Positions 1 to 8,220 of a stretch of DNA of 64,000 nucleotides are shown in pieces. Position 1 is the stretch's first letter. Each line of letters opens with the position of its first letter. Source of the stretch: DASREM01 sp035652095 (GTDB lineage: Bacteria; Acidobacteriota; Terriglobia; Terriglobales; Acidobacteriaceae). The notes under the pieces were generated by a model. That model was given only the letters and a program-made list of their open reading frames with translations, searched no databases and was not told where the DNA came from. A program made the position numbers and the translations under genes. Location of the stretch: the NCBI GenBank assembly GCA_035652095.1, contig DASREM010000013.1, positions 310,001 to 374,000 on the forward strand, in the 5' to 3' direction.

Positions 1-586
1 AGCGTGAATTGCCGAATGCTACGTCGGGCTCTCGTCCAATGACCTCGCGGATGGCTTTCGGCTTTCCGGGTCCACTGGGGACTCGGATCAGCCGGTCGGT
101 CACGACTCCGGAGTCAATCTGAACTGCCGCCGCGAGAATTCGCTGTGGGGAAATCCCCACGTACTTCATGGCAGATCGAATCACCCACTCGTTGGTGGAC
201 GATACCGCCCAGACCTCGCATCCCGCTTGTTGCAGACGCTCGACCAACTCCCTCATCTCTGGGAAGATTTGTTGCACGAAGTTTTCATCGAAGAATTGTT
301 GTGCTGCTTTTTGGACGGTTGGGGCGCTCAGGCCGCGATGCATGGTCACCATCTCGCCGCACATAGTGTCCTCGTCGACCTTGCCGGCACGATAGTCCGC
401 GTAGCGTGCTCGCGCCCAGGTTGCGACGTCGTCCCTAACTAGACCGCGCCTCAGTTCCCAATCGAAGAAGCTCTCGCCGGCGTCGCCGGCCCACAAAGTG
501 CCGTCGCAATCGAACACTGCAAGCTTTGGCCGTAGGGAAAGAACGGAATCGGTGAACTTGTGGGCCTTCGAGGAGTCGCCAAGCAT
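1..586 (-). CDS. HAD-superfamily phosphatase (phosphoserine phosphatase-like), 3' end beyond window
   Basis: Hydrolyses a phosphomonoester, substrate unknown. The ATG at 586-584 opens a frame that runs off the left edge (195 complete codons). Motif I FDCDGTLW carries the nucleophile Asp near residue 26, motif II is the Ser in VSSTNEW, and the motif III lysine is probably in GPGKPK; motif IV would lie outside the window. An alpha-helical cap follows motif I, as in the HAD-IB phosphoserine phosphatase group. The start is one base after the stop of the upstream MocA-like gene, so the two are probably translationally coupled. Its position behind XdhC and MocA genes suggests a link to cofactor metabolism, which is inference only. 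Confidence 0.8.
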   Translation of the reverse strand, partial: MLGDSSKAHKFTDSVLSLRPKLAVFDCDGTLWAGDAGESFFDWELRRGLVRDDVATWARARYADYRAGKVDEDTMCGEMVTMHRGLSAPTVQKAAQQFFDENFVQQIFPEMRELVERLQQAGCEVWAVSSTNEWVIRSAMKYVGISPQRILAAAVQIDSGVVTDRLIRVPSGPGKPKAIREVIGREPDVAFGNSR

Positions 587-587
587 G

Positions 588-1223
588 TTATTTGTAGGCA
601 CTCACCAGTTCCGCGTATTGCTCGGGCGTATCTACGTTGGTGCTGACGAAGGGATCGGCTACGGGCACGTATTCAATGCGTTGCACATTGCGGTGCTCTA
701 CGTCTCGCGCTGTACTGTCCTCCGGCGCTCTCAAAAATGCTTCAATCATCTCGCGACCCGCAAGGTAGGGGTGGCCGTGTTGTCCGCCATATTCCGGAAC
801 CGCGGCCCATTTGCCTTTCGCGACCGCCATCTCGAAGGCACAGCGGAGCCGTTCCAGCGTAGATTGCGCCGCGGGAGGGCGATCAACAAGGGTGATCATC
901 GCGGTGTCACGGCCACGGTTTAGCACCTCGTGCAACCCAATTCGCAGCGAGCTGAACTGGCCCCGCTCGGGAGCCGGATTTTCCAAGATGACCCCTCCGT
1001 GGGCATAAACCACGGGCGCGATGTTCTCCAGATTTTTCCCGGCCACCACGATGACCATATCGTTGAGCTGTCCAAGCAACCGGATTGTTTCGGAGAGAAA
1101 CGTTCCACCCGGAATGCTTCCGGAGGGACCGGGAGGCCAGGGAAGCAGCGCCTTATCGCGTCCCATGCGCGTGGACTGTCCGGCTGCCAGGATGACCGCG
1201 CACGAACTGGTGGAAGGGGACAC
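588..1223 (-). CDS. MocA/MobA-like molybdopterin nucleotidyltransferase
   Basis: Predicted to transfer CMP (or GMP) to molybdopterin when a molybdenum hydroxylase cofactor is matured. The 211-residue protein starts with the NTP-binding signature LAAGQSTRMGRDK (about residues 12-24). It has LVDRP near residue 111, where relatives usually read L-x-D-Q/M-P, then GHP and a C-terminal NVDTPEQY. The start is GTG, 11 bases after the xdhC-like stop, and the stop lies one base from the HAD gene, so the three form an operon. Pairing with XdhC favours MocA (cytidylyl) over MobA (guanylyl). Other sugar-phosphate nucleotidyltransferases share the N-terminal motif, so the substrate is not certain. Confidence 0.75.
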   Translation of the reverse strand: MSPSTSSCAVILAAGQSTRMGRDKALLPWPPGPSGSIPGGTFLSETIRLLGQLNDMVIVVAGKNLENIAPVVYAHGGVILENPAPERGQFSSLRIGLHEVLNRGRDTAMITLVDRPPAAQSTLERLRCAFEMAVAKGKWAAVPEYGGQHGHPYLAGREMIEAFLRAPEDSTARDVEHRNVQRIEYVPVADPFVSTNVDTPEQYAELVSAYK

Positions 1224-1234
1224 GTGAGAAGAAG

Positions 1235-2098
1235 TTACTCCGATTTTGGTTGAGGAACGGTCTCAACTTGCGATTGCGCAGCAATAGGGTGCTTGGCCTT
1301 GAACCAGCTCATATGAGGAAGTTGCCGTTCGACTTTTCGGCGGGCCGCAATCAATTCGGAGGTGATCGATACCGCAATCTCTTCGGGAGTGACAGCCCCA
1401 ATATCGAGCCCCACGGGAGCGTGCACGCGTTCGAAGAGCTCCGGCGCCAGCCCCTCAGCGGTCAATTGCCGAAAAATTGCGATCGTCTTCCGCTTGGAGC
1501 CGATCATGCCAATGTAGCGCGCCCGCGTCTGCACTGCCCAGCGCAGCACGCGCATATCGTCACGATGCCCGCGCGTGGCAATGACGATGTAAGAAGTCTC
1601 GCTCGGACTGATTTTGCCCATCGCTGTGTCGAAGTCTTCAGCGTGGACCGCAACCGCCTCGGGGAAGCGCTCCCGATTGGCGTATGTCTCCCGATCGTCC
1701 ACCACTGTTACCTGAAATCCTATGTTTTTCGCTACTCGATAAAGGTTTACGGCAACGTGGCCTGCGCCGAAAATATAAAGCTCTGCTGGAGGGAGTACTG
1801 GCTCTATGAAAATGTCCAGCGTGCCGCCACAGACCAGTCCGGTGTCAAACTTCGGATCCTGATTGAGATTGAAGCTGAGGGTGCGTGGCTTCTCGGACTC
1901 CATGACCTCGCGCGCCGCCTGCCAGACTTCGGCCTCAACGCAGCCCCCTCCAATGGTGCCGACGAGAGTACCGTCGTCGCGGACCAACATCTTTGCCGTT
2001 TGGAAGGAAGGAATCGAACCGCGCACGTTGACGATCGTGGCCACGGCTCCCTTTCGGCCTTCTTTGCGCAACCGCACGATCTCTTCGTAAATGTCCAT
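1235..2098 (-). CDS. XdhC/CoxF-family molybdenum hydroxylase maturation factor
   Basis: XdhC-family proteins bind molybdenum cofactor, protect it while it is sulfurated and hand it to xanthine dehydrogenase-type enzymes. The 287-residue protein has the N-terminal XdhC domain (RGSIP, then GTIGGGCVEAEV) and a C-terminal Rossmann domain that starts at YIFGAGHVA. The open frame reaches upstream to 2332, but that extension would overlap the divergent oxidoreductase gene and resembles nothing known, so I start at the ATG before DIYEEIVRLR. It is the first gene of the XdhC-MocA-HAD operon. No molybdenum hydroxylase structural genes are visible here; they may lie left of the window. Confidence 0.85.
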   Translation of the reverse strand: MDIYEEIVRLRKEGRKGAVATIVNVRGSIPSFQTAKMLVRDDGTLVGTIGGGCVEAEVWQAAREVMESEKPRTLSFNLNQDPKFDTGLVCGGTLDIFIEPVLPPAELYIFGAGHVAVNLYRVAKNIGFQVTVVDDRETYANRERFPEAVAVHAEDFDTAMGKISPSETSYIVIATRGHRDDMRVLRWAVQTRARYIGMIGSKRKTIAIFRQLTAEGLAPELFERVHAPVGLDIGAVTPEEIAVSITSELIAARRKVERQLPHMSWFKAKHPIAAQSQVETVPQPKSE

Positions 2099-2209
2099 CC
2101 CATCTAGATTCTGGGGGTTCCTGCCGAACAAGTCAATGTGAGCGCTCAGCACGGCGCGATGTGCTAGCGTAGAAGGTTTTCTGCCCCATTTCTTCGCCAA
2201 GGAGCTTCC

Positions 2210-3232
2210 ATGAAGGCCGTACGCATTCATCAGTTTGGCGGTCCGGAGGTATTGACGTACGAAGATGTTGCCGATCCCAAGCTTCGCAAGGATCAGGTCC
2301 TGATTCGGGTTCGCGGCTGCGCCCTCAATCACCTGGATCTCTGGGTCCGCAAAGGTCTACCAGGCGTGCCCTTGCCGCATATTCTCGGCAGTGACATCGC
2401 CGGCGAAGTGGTTGAACTGGGAGAATACGTGTCTGGTTTCAGGGCGGGTCAGCGGGTTCTGCTCGCGCCTATGCACTTCTGCAATCGTTGTCCAAAGTGC
2501 GTAGCGGGCCTTCAGAACCAGTGTCCGGAATTCACCGTGCTCGGAAACCGAGTGGATGGAGGCAACTGCGAACTGATGGCAGTGCCCGCTGTAAACGTGA
2601 TTCCAATTCCGGACAACCTCGATTTCAACCGGGCTGCGAGCGTGCCATTGGTGTTCCTGACCGCCTGGCACATGCTGGTGGGTCGAGCGAATATCCGGAT
2701 GGGACAGACCGTGCTGGTGCTGGGAGCCAGTTCCGGAGTAGGCATTGCCGCGATCCAGATCGCGAAGATGTTTCACTGCCGGGTCATCACGACGGCGGGA
2801 GACGAGACCAAACTGGAGAAGGGGCGGGCCTTGGGCGCGGATTTCGGGATCCATCACTACAAGCAGAAAATTTCCGAAGAAGTTCGAAAAATTACCAACA
2901 AGGAAGGCGTGGATATTGTCGTCGAACACGTGGGCGCTGCCACCTGGGACGAGAGTGTGAAGTCATTAAAGCCAGCCGGGACCCTGGTAACCTGCGGCGC
3001 GACCACGGGGCCAAATGCCGCCCTGGAGCTGCGGTTTGTGTATTCGCGCCAGCTTTCGATTCTGGGCTCTTACATGGGAACGATGGGTGAACTGTACGAA
3101 GTGCTCGCCCACGTGTTTGCCGGACGTTTGAAGCCGGTCGTGGATCGGGCCTTTCCGCTCAAGGAGACGCGAGCGGCCCACGAGTTAATGGAGAAGAGCC
3201 AGATGTTCGGCAAAATCGTGGTGAATCCGTAG
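2210..3232 (+). CDS. Zinc-type MDR alcohol dehydrogenase / quinone oxidoreductase
   Basis: NAD(P)H-dependent oxidoreductase of the medium-chain superfamily, 340 residues, the usual length. The N-terminal GroES-like domain has GCALNHLDLW and GSDIAGEVVELG. Four closely spaced cysteines in CNRCPKCVAGLQNQC form the structural zinc lobe seen in alcohol dehydrogenases. The nucleotide-binding domain has LGASSGVGIAAIQIAK. The ATG is preceded by AAGGAGC at a good distance. It is transcribed divergently from the XdhC operon with about 110 bases between starts. The substrate cannot be read from the sequence; the short catalytic-zinc signature fits crotonyl-CoA reductase-like or quinone reductase-like members as well. 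Confidence 0.85.
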   Translation: MKAVRIHQFGGPEVLTYEDVADPKLRKDQVLIRVRGCALNHLDLWVRKGLPGVPLPHILGSDIAGEVVELGEYVSGFRAGQRVLLAPMHFCNRCPKCVAGLQNQCPEFTVLGNRVDGGNCELMAVPAVNVIPIPDNLDFNRAASVPLVFLTAWHMLVGRANIRMGQTVLVLGASSGVGIAAIQIAKMFHCRVITTAGDETKLEKGRALGADFGIHHYKQKISEEVRKITNKEGVDIVVEHVGAATWDESVKSLKPAGTLVTCGATTGPNAALELRFVYSRQLSILGSYMGTMGELYEVLAHVFAGRLKPVVDRAFPLKETRAAHELMEKSQMFGKIVVNP

Positions 3233-3272
3233 CGCTCTCTTCCATATGCGGGCAAGCTTGAGCGGAGTCACT

Positions 3273-3301
3273 TTGAATGCTTCCCAGCAGGCAGATACAA
3301 T
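3273..3301 (+). promoter_or_regulatory. Candidate sigma70 promoter of nuoB
   Basis: TTGAAT (3273-3278) and TACAAT (3296-3301) are separated by exactly 17 bases. Transcription would begin around 3307-3309, almost on the ATG at 3310, so the message may be leaderless or nearly so. Confidence 0.5.
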
Positions 3302-3309
3302 AGAAGGCA

Positions 3310-3873
3310 ATGAATACGAGCAACGGCGATTATGGCTTGTACGTAGCCACCGAGAACGGCAAGCGAGTGGTGAAGGAGTTGACCTACGGCAATCCCACGC
3401 CTGAGGGCGTGGTCCTTACAACTCTCGACTCAGCCGTGAACTGGATGCGGAAGAACTCCATCTGGCCCATGACCTTCGGTCTGGCCTGCTGCGCGATCGA
3501 GATGATGTCCATGGGCGCATCTCGCTTCGATATCGCGCGTTTCGGCGCCGAGGTGTTCCGTCCCTCGCCGCGCCAGTCTGACCTGATCATCATTGCCGGA
3601 CGGGTCTCGAACAAAATGGCACCCGTAATTCGCCAATTGTGGGAGCAAATGCCGGAGCCGAAATGGGTGATTTCAATGGGGGCTTGCGCAACGTCGGGTG
3701 GAGTGTTCAACAACTACGCCCTGGTGCAGAGCGTCAACCAGGTGATTCCGGTGGACATCTACGTCCCTGGATGCCCTCCGCGGCCCGAGCAATTAATCTA
3801 CGCAATCACATTGTTGCAGCAGAAGATCCAGAAAGAGCGCGGTACCATCAAGCGCGCCTTCAATCTCTCCTAA
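3310..3873 (+). CDS. nuoB: NADH-quinone oxidoreductase subunit B
   Basis: Complex I peripheral-arm subunit that holds the terminal 4Fe-4S cluster N2 next to the quinone site. The 187-residue protein keeps all expected ligands: the adjacent cysteines in GLACCAIEMM, the cysteine in GACATSGG and that in PGCPPRPEQL. SRFDIARFG and FRPSPRQ are also typical. It stands alone, with an unrelated oxidoreductase upstream and a convergent gene downstream, whereas nuoB normally sits in nuoABCDEFGHIJKLMN. It could be a dispersed gene of the only complex I or an extra paralogue; nothing in the sequence suggests decay. Confidence 0.95.
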   Translation: MNTSNGDYGLYVATENGKRVVKELTYGNPTPEGVVLTTLDSAVNWMRKNSIWPMTFGLACCAIEMMSMGASRFDIARFGAEVFRPSPRQSDLIIIAGRVSNKMAPVIRQLWEQMPEPKWVISMGACATSGGVFNNYALVQSVNQVIPVDIYVPGCPPRPEQLIYAITLLQQKIQKERGTIKRAFNLS

Positions 3874-3891
3874 TTTCTTGATCCACGTGTG

Positions 3892-3916
3892 AAGCGCTCC
3901 AACTACTGGGGCGCTT
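3892..3916. terminator. Hairpin between convergent nuoB and GAF-TonB genes
   Basis: AAGCGCTCC (3892-3900) pairs with GGGGCGCTT (3908-3916), one G-U pair, across a 7-base loop. It covers the last codons of the minus-strand gene. The T-run is short, so its strength is doubtful. Confidence 0.4.
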
Positions 3917-5321
3917 TGAAGCTGACCGTGATGTCCTTCTGTACTTGAGTCGGTTTCCCGTTCAACGTCCAGGGACTGTATCGCCACTGGCGCACCGCGC
4001 CGAGTGCGGCCCTCGCCAGGATAGGATGTCCGCTGATTACTTTCAGGTTTTGTACTTTGCCGTCCTCGGCAATGGTAGCTTGCAGCACGACAGCGCCGCT
4101 CAAGCGAAAAGGCATAGCGTCGGTCGGATATACCGGTTGCACTCGGTGCTGAAGAACACCTTCCACCACGCCCTGCGAAACCGGGGTGCTGAATCTCGGA
4201 ATCGAGACCGAGGGGGCGATCAGGCTGGACAGAGACTGATCGGGAGCCAGGCTTGCCATTTGCGGCGGAGGCTCGTCGGAATTGATGCTCTTCTTGGCAT
4301 CTGCCACAGGTTGAGGGTTGGCGTTTTGGGTTTCGTCGTTCGTGCTCGCCGCCGGTCGGTGCGTAACCACGTCGTCAACTTCGACCTTCGATGCGCGTTG
4401 AACACCGGCCTTTGACGCGACTGGGGGAGGGGTCCAAACCAACACACCGCCAGCGGCAGGCTGGGCCGGTGCAGCGGAGGAGGGACTTTCGGCCTGCGTC
4501 GGCACGGCGCGCGCGGCAGAGGCATTTTCCGGCGAGCGCCACACCCACATCGAGAGTACTGCCAAAACCATAACCCCAACGGACGCGCCGCCCGCTACAT
4601 ACCAGCGCTTGAGGCTCGGGAAGGGCAGCGCAAAATGCTTTGACAGGTCTTCGGCCGGTTCCGTCTTGGTTTGAGGCCCGGCCGGCGGGGCCACCCTTGG
4701 CGGAGTAGCGGTTGACGCTGCAACCGGGATTGAAGAGGTAGAGACACCGGACTCGCGCATTCTTGCCGCCTCGGCCAATCCTGCGAGGCGAACGAGGGCG
4801 TTGATGTGCTCTTCGGCGAAGGCGTAAGGCCGCCCGGAAAAGGTCTCCAGCACCCCCATGGTGCCACGTGGCCCGCGAAGCGGCACCGCTACGATGGATC
4901 GCAATCCCAGGTCACGGCAGACCTCGGGGTCAACCCGGATGTCCTTCTGAGTATCGTCGCAACGCAGAACGTTGCTGGTCCGGAGACATTCGCCGGAAAT
5001 TCCAGAATCCACACTCAATCGCGCTCCCAGCGGGGGAGCAGCGGCCCCGGCACGGGCTCGGCATACCACCAGTCCGTTGCGGCGGATTGCCAGGGCTGCC
5101 GCAGAGCTACCCGTGAGCATTTGGGCGGCCTCGGTGATGGTATTGAAAATGGTTTGGGCTTCGAAAGAGGCGTCCCCGATAGCATTTTGCAATGCGGTGT
5201 AAATGGCCTCGGGATCTGGAATTTGCGTGGCGGTGAAGGTCTGGGCGCGGGATGCTGCTGCTACAAAACCGATCGCTCCCGTCTCTTCGGTAGGAGGCAA
5301 GCTCGGTGGGGGATATTTCAT
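3903..5321 (-). CDS. GAF-domain membrane protein with C-terminal TonB domain
   Basis: Not a standard TonB. The 472-residue protein has three parts: a cytoplasmic GAF-like sensor domain (about residues 40-190, with GISGECLRT and SIVAVPLRGPRGTMGVLETF), one transmembrane helix near residues 241-261, then a Pro/Ala-rich periplasmic linker. It ends in a TonB C-terminal domain of about 90 residues (HRVQPVYPTDA to WRYSPWTLNGKP). TonB domains transmit energy to, or contact, outer-membrane receptors. A GAF domain fused to one suggests gating by a small ligand or redox state, which is inference. I start at the ATG at 5321, preceded by AGGTAG; the TTG two codons upstream is less likely. No ExbB/ExbD or receptor is nearby. 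Confidence 0.75.
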   Translation of the reverse strand: MKYPPPSLPPTEETGAIGFVAAASRAQTFTATQIPDPEAIYTALQNAIGDASFEAQTIFNTITEAAQMLTGSSAAALAIRRNGLVVCRARAGAAAPPLGARLSVDSGISGECLRTSNVLRCDDTQKDIRVDPEVCRDLGLRSIVAVPLRGPRGTMGVLETFSGRPYAFAEEHINALVRLAGLAEAARMRESGVSTSSIPVAASTATPPRVAPPAGPQTKTEPAEDLSKHFALPFPSLKRWYVAGGASVGVMVLAVLSMWVWRSPENASAARAVPTQAESPSSAAPAQPAAGGVLVWTPPPVASKAGVQRASKVEVDDVVTHRPAASTNDETQNANPQPVADAKKSINSDEPPPQMASLAPDQSLSSLIAPSVSIPRFSTPVSQGVVEGVLQHRVQPVYPTDAMPFRLSGAVVLQATIAEDGKVQNLKVISGHPILARAALGAVRQWRYSPWTLNGKPTQVQKDITVSFKAPQ

Positions 5322-5494
5322 CTTCAACTACCTATGCACACGTAGATTTCGGACGTAAATCGGCTGGCCTTGACGAAGTGGGTGTTTGGCCCGAGTCTCC
5401 TCCAAACCCAAGACATTGTCAACGCCATGTCCGCAGAAAAGACACCACCGTAACCAGTCTTCCGGGTTCCAGGCACGGTGTAGAATCCGGCCCA

Positions 5495-6907
5495 ATGTCA
5501 TCCCTCCAGATCTCGGCGGAAGAGTTCAGGCAGCTGTCGAAAGAACTGCTCGACCTGGCGTGCGGCTATTTGGAGCAGATGGACTCCCGGCCGATTTTTC
5601 CGGGAGCTCATCCGGAACTCGAGGACCTGTGGCGCGCGCCCCTTACAGAAATAGGGATGGGCAAGCATGCGCTCGCCGCTCTGCGCAGTGTCATTGAAGG
5701 AGCACGGGTTCAGAATGGCCGTTTCTTCGGGTACGTTCTGGGATCCGGCGAACCCGTCGCGGCGCTTGGAGATCTTTTGGCAAGCGTACTGAACCAGAAC
5801 GTGACGGCATGGCGTTCCTCGCCGGCGGCCGTAAGCATCGAGCGGACGGTCGTGGGATGGCTGGCTTCGGCAATTGGCTGCGCTGGGTTTACCGGAAGTC
5901 TGACCGGGGGCGGTTCCTCGGCGAACCTGATGGCCCTGGCGATGGCCAGAGAAAAAAGCTGTCCTGCAAACGAAACTGGCCTCCAGTCCAGAACGCCAGT
6001 GTTGTACGCGTCGGAAGAAGCGCATATGTCGATTGGAAAGGCCGTCGCCCTTCTGGGCCTCGGCCGCGAAAATCTGCGCCTGATTGCAACCGGCGCGGAT
6101 TTCCGGATGCTTCCAAAAGAGCTGGACGCAGCCATTCGCAAAGACCAGGCGGAAGGCAGGATTCCGATCGCAGTGGTCGCTTCCGCAGGCACCGTGAACA
6201 CGGGATCCATTGATCCACTGCGTGAGATTGCGGAGATCGCAGCAGGACGCGGCCTGTGGTTGCACGTTGATGGTGCCTACGGCGCCTTGGCTGCCATCGC
6301 CGTTCCCGAAAGGTTCGCGGGTTTGAACCTGGCGGACTCCATTTCTCTCGATCCGCACAAGTGGTTGTATCAGCCGCTGGATTGCGGATGCCTTCTTTAT
6401 CGTGATGCCAACGCTGCGCGTTGCGCGTTTGCTCATACCGGCGATTACGCGAAAGCGTTCAGCGAAGATCCGGTCGAGGGGTTCGCGTTCTTCGAAGAAT
6501 CGCTGGAACTGTCACGCCGCTTTCGCGCTTTAAAGGTGTGGCTCTCGCTGCGTTATCACGGAATGGAGGCTTTCCGCGCTGCGATCCGCGATGACCTCGC
6601 TTCGGCTCGCCGGTTAGCCGCGCAAATCCGCGCTCATCCCGAGTTGGAAATGATCGCGGAAGGCGAATTGAGCGCGGTCTGCTTTCGATATCGAGCGGCC
6701 GGCAGAGAAGACGATCTAAACCGAATCAACGCGGCAATCTTGAAACGTGTGGTCGAGGCCGGCCGGGTGTATTTGACGAATGCAACCCTGAGCGGGAAGT
6801 TCTGCCTCCGCGCTTGCATCGTGAATCACAGGACCACAGAAGCGGATGTAGATGCCGTAGTTCCCGAGGTGTTACGCGCGGCGGGCATGGAAAGTCCCTC
6901 ACCTTGA
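5495..6907 (+). CDS. Group II PLP-dependent amino acid decarboxylase
   Basis: Cytosolic pyridoxal-phosphate enzyme of the aromatic-L-amino-acid / glutamate / diaminobutyrate decarboxylase family, 470 residues. The cofactor lysine is K289 in SLDPHKWLYQPLDCG. The upstream HVDGAYGALAAI carries the Asp that pairs with the pyridine nitrogen, and TGGGSSANLMAL binds phosphate. The frame extends upstream to 5306, but that stretch overlaps the divergent gene and has no homology-like features, so the ATG before SSLQISAEEF is chosen. The substrate is not identifiable. It is followed 57 bases later by a GHMP kinase; a functional link between them is not evident. Confidence 0.85.
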   Translation: MSSLQISAEEFRQLSKELLDLACGYLEQMDSRPIFPGAHPELEDLWRAPLTEIGMGKHALAALRSVIEGARVQNGRFFGYVLGSGEPVAALGDLLASVLNQNVTAWRSSPAAVSIERTVVGWLASAIGCAGFTGSLTGGGSSANLMALAMAREKSCPANETGLQSRTPVLYASEEAHMSIGKAVALLGLGRENLRLIATGADFRMLPKELDAAIRKDQAEGRIPIAVVASAGTVNTGSIDPLREIAEIAAGRGLWLHVDGAYGALAAIAVPERFAGLNLADSISLDPHKWLYQPLDCGCLLYRDANAARCAFAHTGDYAKAFSEDPVEGFAFFEESLELSRRFRALKVWLSLRYHGMEAFRAAIRDDLASARRLAAQIRAHPELEMIAEGELSAVCFRYRAAGREDDLNRINAAILKRVVEAGRVYLTNATLSGKFCLRACIVNHRTTEADVDAVVPEVLRAAGMESPSP

Positions 6908-6964
6908 AAGCACCATACCAACGGAAATCGCGAACTGTCGCATGCGCTGTGGTAAAAACACTGC

Positions 6965-7999
6965 ATGTCAAGAATCGTCCGCACTGATGATAAGCCGTCG
7001 ATTGTGGCGCAAGCGCCTTGCCGAGCCGATCTAGCCGGCGGCACGATGGATCTCTGGCCGCTTTACCTTTTCCATCCCGGCGCACTAACGCTCAACTTTG
7101 CGGTGAATATCCTGACCACCTGCCGCATCACGCCGCTTTCGGGCAAGAGCATTCACTTACGGTCGCTGGACACGGATCGCGAGGAAAGATTTGCGAGCTT
7201 CGAGGCTCTGCGACGGGCGAAACGTTTTCGTCTTCCATTGGCGGCACGGCTCATTCAATTCTTTGCGCCCAAGGAAGGACTGCTTATCGAGACCGACTCC
7301 GAATCCCCGGCGGGTGCAGGAATCTCCGGATCTTCGGCGCTGATGATCGCCGCCACTGCGGCCCTGGCTCGCTTCACCGATCGTAACCTGACCCTGGAGC
7401 AGATGCGGGTGATCGCGCAGAACGTTGAGGCACAGATCATCCAGGTGCCGACCGGATGCCAGGACTACTATCCTGCGCTCTACGGCGGTGTCAGTGCGAT
7501 TCATCTCGACGCCGATGGGATACATCGTGAAGCCGTGCCGATTGCTCCGGAGGAGATCGAGTCCCGTTTCGTTCTGGCCTACACCGGGGCGCCGCGCCAG
7601 TCGGGAATCAATAACTGGGAAGTCTTCAAGGCGCACATCAACGGCGACAAACGGGTGTTTCACAACTTCGAACGCATCGCGTCGATCGCACACGCCATGC
7701 ACCAGGCGCTGGTAAAGAATGATTGGGACGAGGTAGCGCGCCTGTTGCGCGAAGAATGGAAGCTTCGCCGCACCAATGCTCCCGGAATCACTACGCCGCT
7801 GATCGACAAACTGATCGCCGCCGCCGCCAGGCACGGAGGTCGCGCGGCAAAAGTGTGTGGAGCCGGTGGCGGAGGTTGTGTGATCTTCCTGGTTGAAAAA
7901 GGATCCGCGAGTCGAGTAGCTACGGCAGTTGGTGACAATGGTGGAAGAGTTCTTCCCTTGAAGATTGCGCGCCTCGGCCTGCGCATTTCACCCGCATAA
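6965..7999 (+). CDS. GHMP-family sugar kinase
   Basis: ATP-dependent small-molecule kinase, 344 residues. The N-terminal APCRADLAGGTMDLWP matches the substrate-binding start of heptose/galactose-type GHMP kinases. The phosphate-binding motif is SPAGAGISGSSALMIA (near residues 113-128). The C-terminal KVCGAGGGGCVIFLV is the third GHMP motif. The layout is closest to D-glycero-D-manno-heptose 7-phosphate kinase (HddA-like), but no GDP-heptose genes are adjacent, so the sugar is unknown. The preceding PLP decarboxylase lies 57 bases upstream and could be cotranscribed. Confidence 0.8.
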   Translation: MSRIVRTDDKPSIVAQAPCRADLAGGTMDLWPLYLFHPGALTLNFAVNILTTCRITPLSGKSIHLRSLDTDREERFASFEALRRAKRFRLPLAARLIQFFAPKEGLLIETDSESPAGAGISGSSALMIAATAALARFTDRNLTLEQMRVIAQNVEAQIIQVPTGCQDYYPALYGGVSAIHLDADGIHREAVPIAPEEIESRFVLAYTGAPRQSGINNWEVFKAHINGDKRVFHNFERIASIAHAMHQALVKNDWDEVARLLREEWKLRRTNAPGITTPLIDKLIAAAARHGGRAAKVCGAGGGGCVIFLVEKGSASRVATAVGDNGGRVLPLKIARLGLRISPA

Positions 8000-8220
8000 A
8001 CACTGGAGATTGCACGTATCGAAATTTCGGTGAAAGCATTCCTCGCCTTAGGGCGTTCGCCTTAGAAGATCTCAGTGCAAACGCGCAAAACTAGTACTTT
8101 CGTGTAAAAAAAAGACCTTCTACTCTCTTATTTCCTTGCGAGTTCCGACGCGTCACCCATACACTGCAACCACTCCACAGCCACTTCGCAAAAAATAATC
8201 AAAAGCTGGAGAAGCTCCTC

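Noticed and set aside
498..923. Open frame of 141 codons on the plus strand
   Set aside because: It is antisense to the MocA-like gene, whose protein motifs are clear.
1250..2107. Plus-strand frame of 285 codons
   Set aside because: Antisense to the XdhC-like gene; composition is a mirror of that gene and no motif is seen.
2099..2332. N-terminal extension of the XdhC-like frame
   Set aside because: It overlaps the divergent oxidoreductase and lacks family similarity; a good internal ATG exists at 2098.
5306..5494. N-terminal extension of the PLP decarboxylase frame
   Set aside because: It overlaps the divergent GAF-TonB gene and starts from a GTG; the internal ATG matches the family start.
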